In this document: piece after piece, positions 1-7,937 of the stretch
Layout: the number at the start of each line of letters is the position of its first letter
Numbering within the stretch: the stretch's first letter is position 1
Assembly (NCBI GenBank): GCA_019418525.1
Contig: DYBS01000028.1
Span: 1-14,808 of the forward strand
Length of the DNA stretch: 14,808 bases
Reading direction: 5' to 3'
Source: Clostridiales bacterium
Lineage (GTDB): Bacteria; Bacillota; Clostridia; Oscillospirales; Oscillospiraceae
The notes under the pieces: generated by a model
Told to the model about the DNA's origin: nothing
Databases searched by the model: none
The model's input: the letters and a program-made list of their open reading frames with translations, nothing else
Made by a program: the position numbers and the translations under genes

Positions 1-391
1 GTCTATTAATTTTCTGAAGCAGAGTGTCGATATCTTCAGTAAGGGGCTGCTCATTTTCGATATGTTCCAGCTCCTGCCGGAAGAAGTCGATGGTCTGGAA
101 CAGCAGATCGAACAGTTCCGGCCGCAGCTCCTCCGGGACCACATCCATGGTCTTATCCCGGATGATGGCAAACAGGTCCTCCGCCCGGTGGGCGATGGTC
201 ATCAGGGAGTTGTACTCCATCATGGCCGAGGAACCCTTGATCGTATGCATGATGCGGAAGATGGTGTTGACATCATCCTCCGAGAAGCTATCCTGCTGTT
301 CGGCGGCCAGGACGATGCTGTCCAGCTGCTCGAGCAGAGTGTTGGTCTCGTACAAAAAGGCATCCAAAATACTGTCGCTGCCGGCGCTCAT
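1..391 (-). CDS. cheA: Chemotaxis histidine kinase CheA, N-terminal part (Hpt domain)
   Basis: CheA autophosphorylates in response to chemoreceptor arrays and passes phosphate to CheY and CheB. The visible 130 codons on the minus strand are a complete helical Hpt (P1) domain. It contains the signature IFRIMHTIKGSSAMM around residues 44-58, with the phosphoacceptor histidine at residue 49, then a second Hpt helix around residues 63-80 (LMTIAHRAEDLF). The start ATG (complement of 389-391) has a GGAAGGAG ribosome site on the same strand (complement of 402-409) with 10 nt spacing, and no better upstream start is evident. The gene runs off the left edge, so the CheY/CheB-binding, dimerisation, kinase and CheW-like domains cannot be seen. 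A sigma-28-like promoter lies about 41 nt upstream. It is divergent from the FliK-like gene. A different Hpt-bearing kinase is possible, but the flagellar setting makes CheA by far the best call. Confidence 0.93.
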   Translation of the reverse strand, partial: MSAGSDSILDAFLYETNTLLEQLDSIVLAAEQQDSFSEDDVNTIFRIMHTIKGSSAMMEYNSLMTIAHRAEDLFAIIRDKTMDVVPEELRPELFDLLFQTIDFFRQELEHIENEQPLTEDIDTLLQKINR

Positions 392-431
392 AAGCGGCAC
401 GCTCCTTCCTTGGCATTGAACTTCTATTTGG

Positions 432-458
432 TTATCGACCGGGAATTCCGGAAAATTA
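432..458 (-). promoter_or_regulatory. Sigma-28/sigma-D-type promoter for cheA
   Basis: Read on the minus strand, TAAT (complement of 455-458) is followed by a 15-nt spacer and GTCGATAA (complement of 432-439). The motility sigma factor consensus is TAAA-N14-16-GCCGATAT, so the -35 matches 3 of 4 and the -10 matches 6 of 8 with correct spacing. The element sits about 41 nt upstream of the cheA start and points into it. The spacer holds a TTCCGGAA palindrome (446-453). The match is seen directly; use by the sigma factor is inferred. Confidence 0.65.
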
Positions 459-541
459 AGAGTTGTGATCAAAATATACGGGGGACCCGGTCAGAGACCG
501 AAGAACTCCGATACCATACCATTAAAGAGGTGGAATAATCC

Positions 542-1978
542 ATGGCAGACCTTTTGGGCGCGGCCAACCGCGTCCCGGGCTACGACAATACAGTCAACAA
601 CCGCACACAGATGACCCCCACCCGGACCGGCAATCCTCAGATCCAGAATGTCCCCGATCCCACCCGGGTGGGGCGGGCAGACCCGCGCAGTGAACAGCAG
701 GGCGCCAACGACGCGCTGCAATCCGATGTACTCCGCTATGACTCCAATTTCCAGACCTTCCTGGAGCAGCTGCGACAGACGCCGGAGCTGGCTCAGGTCC
801 TGAGTAAGACGGTGCTGCTGCTGCGGGGGATGGTGTCCACACCGGGCCTGCAGGCGGGGGTCGCCCAAGAGATGTCCCAGCTGCTGGACATGCTGCGGCT
901 GGACGAAAAGGGCTTCCGCAAGCTCTTTCAGGAGCAGACGGCGGGGGGCAACCGCTTCTCCGGAGCCCTTTTTTCCCTGCTGCGTCAGACGTATCAGAAG
1001 CTACCCGGCGAGCACGCACGGGCGGCCATTCTGGACTTTGTCCGGCGGTATGCCGATTACTCCTCCACCGGGCACATCGGGAAGAATATGCTCAGTCTCC
1101 TGCGGCAGATGAACGACTACCTGCCCCAGAGCTGGCGGGGCCAGCTGGAACAGTTGACCGCCCGGCTGGAAAACGGCCTGCAGGCCGGGGCCCGGGAGGA
1201 AAATCTGGCCCTGCTGCACCAGGAGATCATCCCCTATCTGGGACGCTATGTGGAGCGGGCCCATGATCTGGGACCTCTGCGGGCGCTGGTGAACCTGCTG
1301 GTGCTGAACACCTCCCGGTATGAAGACGGCGCGGAGAAGCCGCTGCTGCAGGCCTTCCGCCAGCTGAGCGGGTACCATGAGACGTTGGCGGGCCTCAACC
1401 AGCTGGACGACGGGGCCATTCTGAAGCTGCTGCGGGAAAACGACTTCGCCCGAGCCGCGGACAGTTCCTTCACCCAGGGGCTGGCCCAGGCCGCCGATCA
1501 GGCCATGAAGGGGGCCTATGGCCCCGACGCGCGGGAGTCCTTCGCGGAGATCGTGCGGGCCATGTTGGTGTACGAGAGCGTATATATGCCCCTCAACCAC
1601 ATGCTCTTCCCGATGGAGTGGAATGGGAAGATGATGTATTCGGAGCTCTGGGTGGACCCGGACGCGGAGGAGCACCCGGGCCAGGACAGCTCGGACGGGC
1701 GGAAGGTGCAGTTCCTCTTCAAGCTGGATCTGGAGTCCCTGGGCTTTCTGGAGATCGCCCTGGGCGCCCGGGAAGAGCAGGTGGATCTGCAGATTCGGGG
1801 GCCCCAGGCGGTCTCGGACCACAGTGCGATCATCGCCCGGGACATGCAGGACATTCTGGCCCGCCACCAGCTGACAGGCAAGAACGTCCAGGTATCCAAA
1901 TTGGAGACACCTCTGGCGCTCACCCAGGTGTTTCCGAATCTCTTTGAAGGGAAGCGTGGCGTCGATGTCAAAATCTGA
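542..1978 (+). CDS. FliK-like C-terminal domain protein (YlqG-type), partner of FlhB-like protein
   Basis: This is a 478-residue soluble protein with no signal peptide or membrane segment. Residues 1-60 are polar and probably disordered (rich in N, T, P, R, Q). Residues 65-345 are mostly amphipathic helix, rich in Leu, Gln, Arg and Glu. Residues about 385-465 have the pattern of the flagellar hook-length control (FliK) C-terminal domain: FLFKLDLESLGFLEIALG, then alternating hydrophobics, a long helix (IIARDMQDILARHQL) and a final VQVSKLETP-type strand. The start ATG has AAAGAGGTGG (524-533) 8 nt upstream. The next gene, FlhB C-terminal-like, overlaps its end. FliK talks to FlhB to switch export substrates, so the pairing supports the assignment. 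From memory, Bacillus has a similar ylqG-ylqH pair. The true fliK is normally elsewhere in the flagellar operon, so this is more likely a paralogue than the hook ruler. The C-terminal similarity is by eye only. Confidence 0.6.
   Translation: MADLLGAANRVPGYDNTVNNRTQMTPTRTGNPQIQNVPDPTRVGRADPRSEQQGANDALQSDVLRYDSNFQTFLEQLRQTPELAQVLSKTVLLLRGMVSTPGLQAGVAQEMSQLLDMLRLDEKGFRKLFQEQTAGGNRFSGALFSLLRQTYQKLPGEHARAAILDFVRRYADYSSTGHIGKNMLSLLRQMNDYLPQSWRGQLEQLTARLENGLQAGAREENLALLHQEIIPYLGRYVERAHDLGPLRALVNLLVLNTSRYEDGAEKPLLQAFRQLSGYHETLAGLNQLDDGAILKLLRENDFARAADSSFTQGLAQAADQAMKGAYGPDARESFAEIVRAMLVYESVYMPLNHMLFPMEWNGKMMYSELWVDPDAEEHPGQDSSDGRKVQFLFKLDLESLGFLEIALGAREEQVDLQIRGPQAVSDHSAIIARDMQDILARHQLTGKNVQVSKLETPLALTQVFPNLFEGKRGVDVKI
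1947..1954 (+). promoter_or_regulatory. Ribosome binding site of the FlhB-like gene
   Basis: AAGGGAAG lies 10 nt before the ATG at 1965 and sits inside the end of the preceding gene. It favours 1965 over the upstream in-frame TTG at 1944, and it suggests translational coupling. Confidence 0.55.
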
Positions 1979-2285
1979 AGCACCCGCCGCCGGAGCGGCC
2001 AAGCGGGCGGCGGCGCTGCAATACCGGCCCGGAGACGGAGCGCCGGTGATCGTGGCGGCCGGTATGGGCCATCTGGCCGAAAAAATGGTGGAGGTGGCGG
2101 TGGACTCCGGGGTGCCGGTGTATGAGGACACCTCTCTGGCCACCGTGCTGACCCAGATGGAGCTGGGTCAGGAGATCCCGGAGGAGCTCTATCAGGCGGT
2201 GGTGGATATCTACCTCTATTTTCTCAACTTTGATCCCAAGGACCCGGAGAAGTTTCACCGCTCCCGCCAGGAGAAGGCGGAGTAG
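1965..2285 (+). CDS. Stand-alone FlhB C-terminal-like protein (FlhX/YlqH type; EscU/YscU/HrcU family)
   Basis: This is a 106-residue cytoplasmic protein matching the C-terminal part of the flagellar export switch protein FlhB after its cleavage site. The start KRAAALQYRPGDGAPVIVAA corresponds to the AVALKYDP...APKVVAKG strand of FlhB. It is followed by HLAEKMVEVAVDSGVPVYED and then the hallmark ELGQEIPEELYQAVVDIYLY. The NPTH autocleavage motif and all membrane helices are absent, so it cannot be a full export gate subunit. Stand-alone homologues are known as FlhX in Helicobacter and YlqH in Bacillus; FlhX can stand in for the missing FlhB C-terminal domain. The ATG at 1965 was chosen because of the AAGGGAAG site. 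The gene overlaps the FliK-like gene by 14 nt, which points to co-translation and a shared role in export control. The last 15 residues are charged and look like a flexible tail. Confidence 0.85.
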   Translation: MSKSEAPAAGAAKRAAALQYRPGDGAPVIVAAGMGHLAEKMVEVAVDSGVPVYEDTSLATVLTQMELGQEIPEELYQAVVDIYLYFLNFDPKDPEKFHRSRQEKAE

Positions 2286-2305
2286 AATGGAAAGGTGCGA
2301 GGAGC

Positions 2306-2881
2306 ATGGTCTACAAATATCTGATCTTTGACAGCCGTGGGAATCTGGTGGCCCACGCCACCTCGGAATATGCGCCCAAGGGCAGCGAGTGGAAAATGGT
2401 CATTGACGACGAGGATGTGGAAGAGGTGGCCAAGCACTCTTTTCTCTGCCTGGTGGGAAATTCCGACGCGGTGCCCGCCATGGAGGGGCGGATCCTCCGC
2501 TGGGAGGGCAAGGCCGTGGTACTGGAGCCAGTGCGCCCGCTGGAGCAGAAGGTCCGACAGAACCTGCGCGTCCCTGTGCGCTTTATCAGCTACCTCTATT
2601 CCAGCTCGGGCTCCTGGAAAGGCCGGGTCCCCATCGTCAGCAACGATCTGAGCAGCGGGGGCCTGAGCTTTTTCTGCCCCCGCCCGCTGCAGGTGGGCGA
2701 GCGGGTCCAGGTGGTCATCCCCGTCACCACCAATCCGCTGCTGCTGGACATGGAGATCCTGCGCTGCCGCTCCGGATCGGGGGAGGACCTGCTGTACGCC
2801 GGAAAATTCCTCTCCATGCTGCGGGAGGGGGAGAGCATGGTGCGGGAAGCGGTGTTCCACCTGCAGCGACAAAAGAAGTAA
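2306..2881 (+). CDS. PilZ-domain protein, probable cyclic di-GMP receptor (YcgR-like)
   Basis: This is a 191-residue soluble protein. The C-terminal half is a PilZ domain: the arginine motif RQNLR at residues 84-88 (RxxxR) and DLSSGG at residues 114-119 ((D/N)xSxxG) are both intact, followed by a LQVGERVQVVIP barrel strand. These are the residues that hold cyclic di-GMP in the family. Residues 1-80 form a beta-rich N-terminal domain, as expected of YcgR-type proteins, which slow the flagellar motor when bound to the messenger. The start ATG follows AAAGG (2291-2295) with 10 nt spacing; a closer GAGGAG is too near to be ideal. It begins 20 nt after the FlhB-like gene and is followed 52 nt later by the giant SLH gene. 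That suggests coordinated expression of motility control and surface proteins. The domain call is firm; the partner (stator, rotor or something else) is unknown. Confidence 0.85.
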   Translation: MVYKYLIFDSRGNLVAHATSEYAPKGSEWKMVIDDEDVEEVAKHSFLCLVGNSDAVPAMEGRILRWEGKAVVLEPVRPLEQKVRQNLRVPVRFISYLYSSSGSWKGRVPIVSNDLSSGGLSFFCPRPLQVGERVQVVIPVTTNPLLLDMEILRCRSGSGEDLLYAGKFLSMLREGESMVREAVFHLQRQKK

Positions 2882-2883
2882 GC

Positions 2884-2900
2884 CCGGCGCGCCGCGCCGG
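2884..2900 (+). other. GC-only inverted repeat between PilZ and SLH genes
   Basis: CCGGCGCG-C-CGCGCCGG is a perfect 8+1+8 inverted repeat starting 3 nt after the PilZ stop codon. There is no run of T after it, so it is not a convincing intrinsic terminator. It may act as an mRNA-stabilising or processing hairpin between cistrons that need different protein levels. Confidence 0.5.
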
Positions 2901-2933
2901 AGGGAGCGTTTCATAAGGAAAGGACGAATACAT

Positions 2934-5900
2934 ATGACAGGCTGGAGAGAATGGAAGAAACGGCTGGCGGGCCGGGCACGGGCCGGCGTTCTGGCGCTGG
3001 TTCTGGCTGTGGCCATCGCCGGAACGGCGGGCGCCGCCTCCTATATGCAGCCCTACCTGGACAAGGTAGTGGAGTGGGGCGTGATGCGCGGCGACATCGC
3101 CGGCAACCTCAATGTGGACAATGCGATCACCCGTGCGGAGTTCTGCACCATGATCAACCGGGCCTTCGGCTATACCAGCACCGGCGCCACGCCCTTCCGG
3201 GATGTAAAGGACACCTCTTGGTACGCCGAGGATGTGGGCATCGCCTATACCACGGGCTATATTGCGGGCACCTCTGCCTCCACCTTTTCCCCGGACAGCA
3301 ATGTGACCCGGGAGCAGGCGGCGGTGATCTTGGCCCGCATCCTGATGCTTCCCGAGGAAGTGGGAGAGAACACTGTGTTCAGTGACAGCCGTACCATGGC
3401 CAACTGGAGCCGGGGCTATATCGCCGCCGCCGCCCACTACGGGCTGCTCAGCGGCTATCCCGATGGCCGCTTTGGGCCCACCGACAGTCTCACCCGGGGA
3501 CAGGCGGCCATTCTGCTGGTCAACGCTCTGGGTACCCCGCTCCAGAAGGAAGGGGATTATACCCTGGGCAATGTGTGGGGCAGCGTGACCATCAGCTCCT
3601 CCGGCGTGACCCTGCGGGACACGGTGGTGGGCGGCAATCTGTACATCACCGCCGGCGTGGATCTGGGCTACGTGACCTTGGAAAACGTCACAGTTCTGGG
3701 TGACATCGTGGTCAGCGGAGGCGGCGCCAGTGAGGGCGGCGAGGACAGTGTGATCCTGCGCAACGTCACCGCGCCCCGGATGCTGGTGGATAACCTGGGC
3801 AACCGCTTCCTGTCGCTCAAGGTAGAGGGCGACGGCCAGATTGATCAGACCGACGTGCGCACCAACGCCTACCTGGAGGACAACACCCCCGACGACTGCG
3901 GCATGGAGCGCATCAACCTAGACGGGGAAGAGGAGCTGAAGCTCACCCTGGCGGGCAACATCAAAGAGGTGGTAAACTCCGCCCCGCGGACTACCCTGGC
4001 CCTGGCCAGCGGCCAGGCCGACACCATCACGGTGGATGAGACGGCAGTGGACTCTACTCTGTCCATCGCCGCCGGCGCTCAGGTGGGGCAGGTGAACCTG
4101 GATACCGGCATCGAGGTGACCGGCGAGGGCGACATCGCCAACCTCACCGTCAACGCCGAGGGCAGCACGGTGTCCATGCTCCCCGACCAGATCACCATAC
4201 GTCCCGGCATCACGGCCAACATCAACGGGCAGGTCATGGACAGCGCGGCGGCGGCGGAGTCCTCCGCCGACCCCCGGCTCTACGCGGGCTACCCCGAGAT
4301 CCGGGATCTGGCTCCCACCAGTGTCACCGCGGCCTTCAGTGCCAATAAGCGGGGCACCATCTACTGGGCCGTGACCGCCGTGACCGACGGCTCGGTGACG
4401 GCGGAGGAACTCATCAATCCCTCCGCTTACAGCCCCAAGGTGGTAAAGAGCGGCACCGTGTCCCTGAGCGGATCGGGGAAGGAGGGGACGGCCAAGATCA
4501 GCGGCCTGACCTCAGACGGCGCCTATTACCTCTCCACCGTCTTTGTGGATGCCCGGGATGAGCGCAGTCCTCTGAAGGTCATCTCCTTTACCACCCCGGA
4601 CAATACTAAGCCGGACTTCGCCTCCGGTTATCCCTACATGTCCAAGGTGACGAACATCTACGGCCAGACCACGGTCATGGCCACCAAGACCTGCCGGCTG
4701 TACTACGCCGTGCTGGAGAAGGGGGCCAGCGCACCCACCGCCAACGATTTCAAGGCCAACGCCGTCACTGGCAACCTGGGCTTCGGCTCCATGGACGTGG
4801 TGAAAAACACTCCCTACACCTTCCGGGTCAACTCGGTGCCCCTGGATGAGCTGAAGAGCTACGACCTGTACCTGTGGCTCACCGATGTGGACGGGGCCCA
4901 GAGCTCGGCGGTGAAGAAGCTCACCTTTACCACCGTGGACGGTACGCCTCCGATTTTCAACACGGAGCCCACTGTCAACAGCGTGAAGGAGACCTCGGTG
5001 GGGCTGTACGCCAACCTCAACGAGGCGGGCACCCTCTACTGGGTCGTCGTGCAGGAGGGCACCACCTATCCCAAGCCCCTGGCGGGCCAGAGCGGTGAGG
5101 TGGACCTAGCCAGCGACACCGCCAAGCTCCAGGTCATGGCGGGCATGAATGCCCTGAAGAGCGGCAAGGTCTCCATGACGGCCGACAAGGATATGAGCTT
5201 TACCATCAGCGGGCTTGACAAGGAGGCCTCCTATGACCTCTACTATGTGGCCCAGGACAAGGCGGGCAACTACTCCGCCACCGTGGGCAAGATCACCATT
5301 CACACCCTGGACAACACCAAGCCTACCGTCACTCAGGAGTTTACCAAGTATAACGGTACTGAAACCACCAGACCGCTGCCGGAGAGCGATGTGCGCCTGG
5401 TGTTCAGCGAGGCGGTGCAGACCGTGGGCACCTACACCCCTCTGGTAGATCTCTATCAGAAGGTGACCGACGCTACCACAGACAGCGCTAAGGAGGCTGC
5501 CCGCACCGAGTTGGCCAACGCCCTCAATAACGCCATCTACCTCTATCAGCAGCCGGCCGGCAGCCAGCCGGTGCGCATTGAGAGCGCCAGCGACGAGGAC
5601 AAGAAGAGCGGCAACTGGGTCATTGACTACCGCTACGCCGAGATCACCCTGGAGGAGGGCAAGACGGTGATTACCCTCCCCAACAGCACCGCAGTCAATC
5701 TGAAGAGCGGCGCTACCTACTACTTTGAGGTCCAGGCCGACTCCATCGCCGATACCTCTACGGCCGCGAACGTCATGGGCCGCTACCAGCTGGATCCCTT
5801 CACCACTGTCTTTGCCCTGGTGAACCTGTCGGCCCTCAACGAGAACAGTATCCAGGTGAAGGGAGACGGGGAGCAAGCCACTACTGTCACCACCGACCTG

Positions 5901-7853
5901 AGCTGGCGGCTCACCCCGGTGTCCACCGATAAGGTGGACGACTCCATCGACTGGGATATGCTGATCTGGTCGGACACCAGCGTGGAGTTCGACCTCTATG
6001 CCCGTCAGATAGGCGGCGATGAGAGCGGGGCCTGGAAAAAGGTGGGCAACGGAAAGATCGATGTGCCCGACAGCGTCCAGGGCTATCTGGGTACCAGCCT
6101 GACCCGGAAGTTCCTCCAGAACGGGACCAATAACCCCGATTTCGACCCCCTCAACGAGCTGTCTCCCAATGTGTCCTATGAGTATGCCATTGCCTTCACC
6201 AAGGTGGCCGGTCTTTCCGACCCGAAAACCTGGAGCCAGCGTATCAACATGAAGATTTACATCGCGGCGGGCGGCAATAACGGCCTTGGAACACTGTCCA
6301 TGGACGTGACAGAGAGCAACTGGGCCACGGCCCAGAAGGAGGACGGCGTGACCGACATCGGCCAGCCCAAGGAGTTCTCCCTGCGCAAGCAGTTTACCGA
6401 CCAGCAGCCCCCCGCCTTTGTGGGCGACTATCCCGTGTTTGAGGCCGGAGACTCGGCGGTCAATATGTCCCTGCAGCTGGACCGGAACGGCACAATCTAT
6501 TATGTCATCGCCCCTCTGGGTGATATCGGTACCAAAGATACCGAGGGCAATTCCTATGGCAACAACGAGACGGGCATCAACAATTGGAAGAACAATCTCC
6601 CGGACAGCGGAAAGGCCACCAACAGTGAGGGACAGCCCAATCCCGCTTGTCCTACCCTCACGGACCCGGACTATCTGAACATTGTCAACGCCAGCAGCAA
6701 CTACCGCAGCGACAAGATCAAGTATGGGACTCTGTCCGGAGGGGCCAGCACCATTGAGGAATTGGTGCAGGGATTGCAGCCTGAGACCAAGTACATCGCC
6801 TACTTTGTCCTCCAGGGTACGTCTCAGACTTACTCCCAGGTGCTGGCCTACCGCTTTGAGACCACCTCGGTGAACAAGCCGGTGATCAGTCTGGAGGCGG
6901 ATCCCCCTTCGGTCCACTTCGAGACGGATATCTCTGCGGACCTGACCTATGCTCTGGTGGCCAACAACCAGATCCCCAGCACCTGGCGCACCACCGACGG
7001 CTTTGACAAGTACGTGGTCCCCGACGCGGGAAGTTCTACCAATGCAGATTGGGAGGCCTACAAAAAAACGTTGGACAGCGACACCGACCGGACTATTATC
7101 TGGGCGCTGTGCACCAAGTACGGCTCTGAGGGATACAGCGTGTTCGATACCTTCGCCAATTCTACCATCCGGGAGAGTGTAGCCAACTTTATCAGCGGCA
7201 ACTCCGGCCAGGGCAGCCAGGCCGCCACCCGGGGCGGGCTGACGCTGAACCAGGCGAACAGCTATACCGACTCCAAGAATTTTACCGCCAATATGACCGG
7301 TGACACCATCTACTACTGCCTGGCCATGGCGTACAGCCCCCTGGGCTCCGAGACCTCGTTTGCCGGCGTCAACGGGGTGTTCCTGCCCGACCAGACGCCG
7401 CCCACCTTTAAGACGGTGGATACGGTTATTACAAGCAGTTCGGGAATTGCCAATCCGGTGTACACCGGCAGAGTAACCATCACCTTTGATGAGCCTATTT
7501 ATCAGCTGGTAAAGACCACCGGCGGTCTGGAGCAGACCCCCATGGCGGTGTGGCAAACTGCCAGCGATCTGAGCCCGGATGAACAGAAAACCGCCGTGCG
7601 CCTCATTGATGTGCTGGCTACCAGTATTGACAAAAAGAGCCTGGGCTATGTGAATGAGGTAAAGCGCGCATCCAATTCCGTTACGCTGACTTTTAAGAAT
7701 ATCTCCATTGGAGATACCATTACCTTCTTCTCCGACAGCTCCATCAGCGACCAGTACAGCAACAGTATGGGCAGCCTGACCTTCAAGCTGGTGGAGGCGC
7801 CCATCGGAAACATTCCCAACAGCTCGGTGGTCCAGTTCAAGCTGCAGGAATAA
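2934..7853 (+). CDS. Giant exported surface protein with N-terminal SLH domains and Ig/Fn3-like modules
   Basis: This is a 1639-residue wall-anchored surface protein. Residues 1-35 are a signal peptide: basic start, hydrophobic core VLALVLAVAIAG, probable cleavage after AGAA. Three SLH domains follow at about 38-80, 85-140 and 149-199, with signatures ITRAEF, VTREQA and LTRGQA; SLH domains hold proteins to pyruvylated secondary wall polymer. Residues about 205-430 are beta-rich, with short V/I-rich strands (GSVTISSSGVTLRDTVVGGN) suggesting a solenoid. Ig/Fn3-like modules begin near 450, 562, 675 and 1162, each with a G-T-I/L-Y-W/Y strand (RGTIYWAV, AGTLYWVV, NGTIYYVI) and often preceded by D-N/G-T-K/P-P. 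Regions near 798-960 and 1493-1635 resemble SbsA-like Ig domains (VRLVFSEAV, VTITFDEPI). Residues 970-1160 are not recognised. The start has AAGGAAAGGA (2915-2924) 9 nt upstream. No catalytic motif was seen, so a structural or adhesive role is more likely than an enzyme. Confidence 0.85.
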   Translation: MTGWREWKKRLAGRARAGVLALVLAVAIAGTAGAASYMQPYLDKVVEWGVMRGDIAGNLNVDNAITRAEFCTMINRAFGYTSTGATPFRDVKDTSWYAEDVGIAYTTGYIAGTSASTFSPDSNVTREQAAVILARILMLPEEVGENTVFSDSRTMANWSRGYIAAAAHYGLLSGYPDGRFGPTDSLTRGQAAILLVNALGTPLQKEGDYTLGNVWGSVTISSSGVTLRDTVVGGNLYITAGVDLGYVTLENVTVLGDIVVSGGGASEGGEDSVILRNVTAPRMLVDNLGNRFLSLKVEGDGQIDQTDVRTNAYLEDNTPDDCGMERINLDGEEELKLTLAGNIKEVVNSAPRTTLALASGQADTITVDETAVDSTLSIAAGAQVGQVNLDTGIEVTGEGDIANLTVNAEGSTVSMLPDQITIRPGITANINGQVMDSAAAAESSADPRLYAGYPEIRDLAPTSVTAAFSANKRGTIYWAVTAVTDGSVTAEELINPSAYSPKVVKSGTVSLSGSGKEGTAKISGLTSDGAYYLSTVFVDARDERSPLKVISFTTPDNTKPDFASGYPYMSKVTNIYGQTTVMATKTCRLYYAVLEKGASAPTANDFKANAVTGNLGFGSMDVVKNTPYTFRVNSVPLDELKSYDLYLWLTDVDGAQSSAVKKLTFTTVDGTPPIFNTEPTVNSVKETSVGLYANLNEAGTLYWVVVQEGTTYPKPLAGQSGEVDLASDTAKLQVMAGMNALKSGKVSMTADKDMSFTISGLDKEASYDLYYVAQDKAGNYSATVGKITIHTLDNTKPTVTQEFTKYNGTETTRPLPESDVRLVFSEAVQTVGTYTPLVDLYQKVTDATTDSAKEAARTELANALNNAIYLYQQPAGSQPVRIESASDEDKKSGNWVIDYRYAEITLEEGKTVITLPNSTAVNLKSGATYYFEVQADSIADTSTAANVMGRYQLDPFTTVFALVNLSALNENSIQVKGDGEQATTVTTDLSWRLTPVSTDKVDDSIDWDMLIWSDTSVEFDLYARQIGGDESGAWKKVGNGKIDVPDSVQGYLGTSLTRKFLQNGTNNPDFDPLNELSPNVSYEYAIAFTKVAGLSDPKTWSQRINMKIYIAAGGNNGLGTLSMDVTESNWATAQKEDGVTDIGQPKEFSLRKQFTDQQPPAFVGDYPVFEAGDSAVNMSLQLDRNGTIYYVIAPLGDIGTKDTEGNSYGNNETGINNWKNNLPDSGKATNSEGQPNPACPTLTDPDYLNIVNASSNYRSDKIKYGTLSGGASTIEELVQGLQPETKYIAYFVLQGTSQTYSQVLAYRFETTSVNKPVISLEADPPSVHFETDISADLTYALVANNQIPSTWRTTDGFDKYVVPDAGSSTNADWEAYKKTLDSDTDRTIIWALCTKYGSEGYSVFDTFANSTIRESVANFISGNSGQGSQAATRGGLTLNQANSYTDSKNFTANMTGDTIYYCLAMAYSPLGSETSFAGVNGVFLPDQTPPTFKTVDTVITSSSGIANPVYTGRVTITFDEPIYQLVKTTGGLEQTPMAVWQTASDLSPDEQKTAVRLIDVLATSIDKKSLGYVNEVKRASNSVTLTFKNISIGDTITFFSDSSISDQYSNSMGSLTFKLVEAPIGNIPNSSVVQFKLQE

Positions 7854-7877
7854 CAAAGAACGCAATACAATCATGCA

Positions 7878-7908
7878 GAGAGGGCGGACAGTCCCTGCCC
7901 GCCCTCTC
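7878..7908 (+). terminator. Intercistronic hairpin between the two SLH genes (possible leaky terminator)
   Basis: GAGAGGGCGG (7878-7887) pairs with CCGCCCTCTC (7899-7908). Inside, CAG/CTG can add 3 bp after one mismatch, leaving a 3-nt loop. The downstream tract CGTCCTTTG is only weakly T-rich, so partial termination or mRNA end protection is more likely than full termination. The hairpin ends about 15 nt before the AGGAGG site of the next gene. Confidence 0.55.
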
Positions 7909-7937
7909 CGTCCTTTGCCTCGGAAGGAGGAATTCGG

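Noticed and set aside
428..456. Possible sigma-A promoter for the FliK-like gene (TTGGTT-N17-GAAAAT)
   Set aside because: Only 3 of 6 and 4 of 6 matches, and it lies across the better sigma-28-like element of the other strand; too weak to report as a feature.
24..538. Two plus-strand open frames at the left edge
   Set aside because: Their complement encodes the CheA Hpt domain with intact phosphoacceptor histidine; the plus-strand translations are unstructured and lack ribosome sites.
1001..2143. Open frame of 380 codons on the minus strand over the FliK-like gene
   Set aside because: No family resemblance, and it overlaps both the FliK-like and FlhB-like genes on the other strand; the latter is a firm family match.
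5740..5760. GCCGATAC, resembling a sigma-28 -10 box, inside the first SLH gene
   Set aside because: It encodes Ala-Asp in frame, has no TAAA-like -35 at the right distance, and no gene start follows.
5106..7874. Open frame of 922 codons on the minus strand inside the first SLH gene
   Set aside because: It is antisense to a gene with clear signal peptide, SLH domains and ribosome site. The product is low-complexity (H, V, G, L, R rich) with no domain, and GC-rich codon use readily leaves the opposite strand free of stops.
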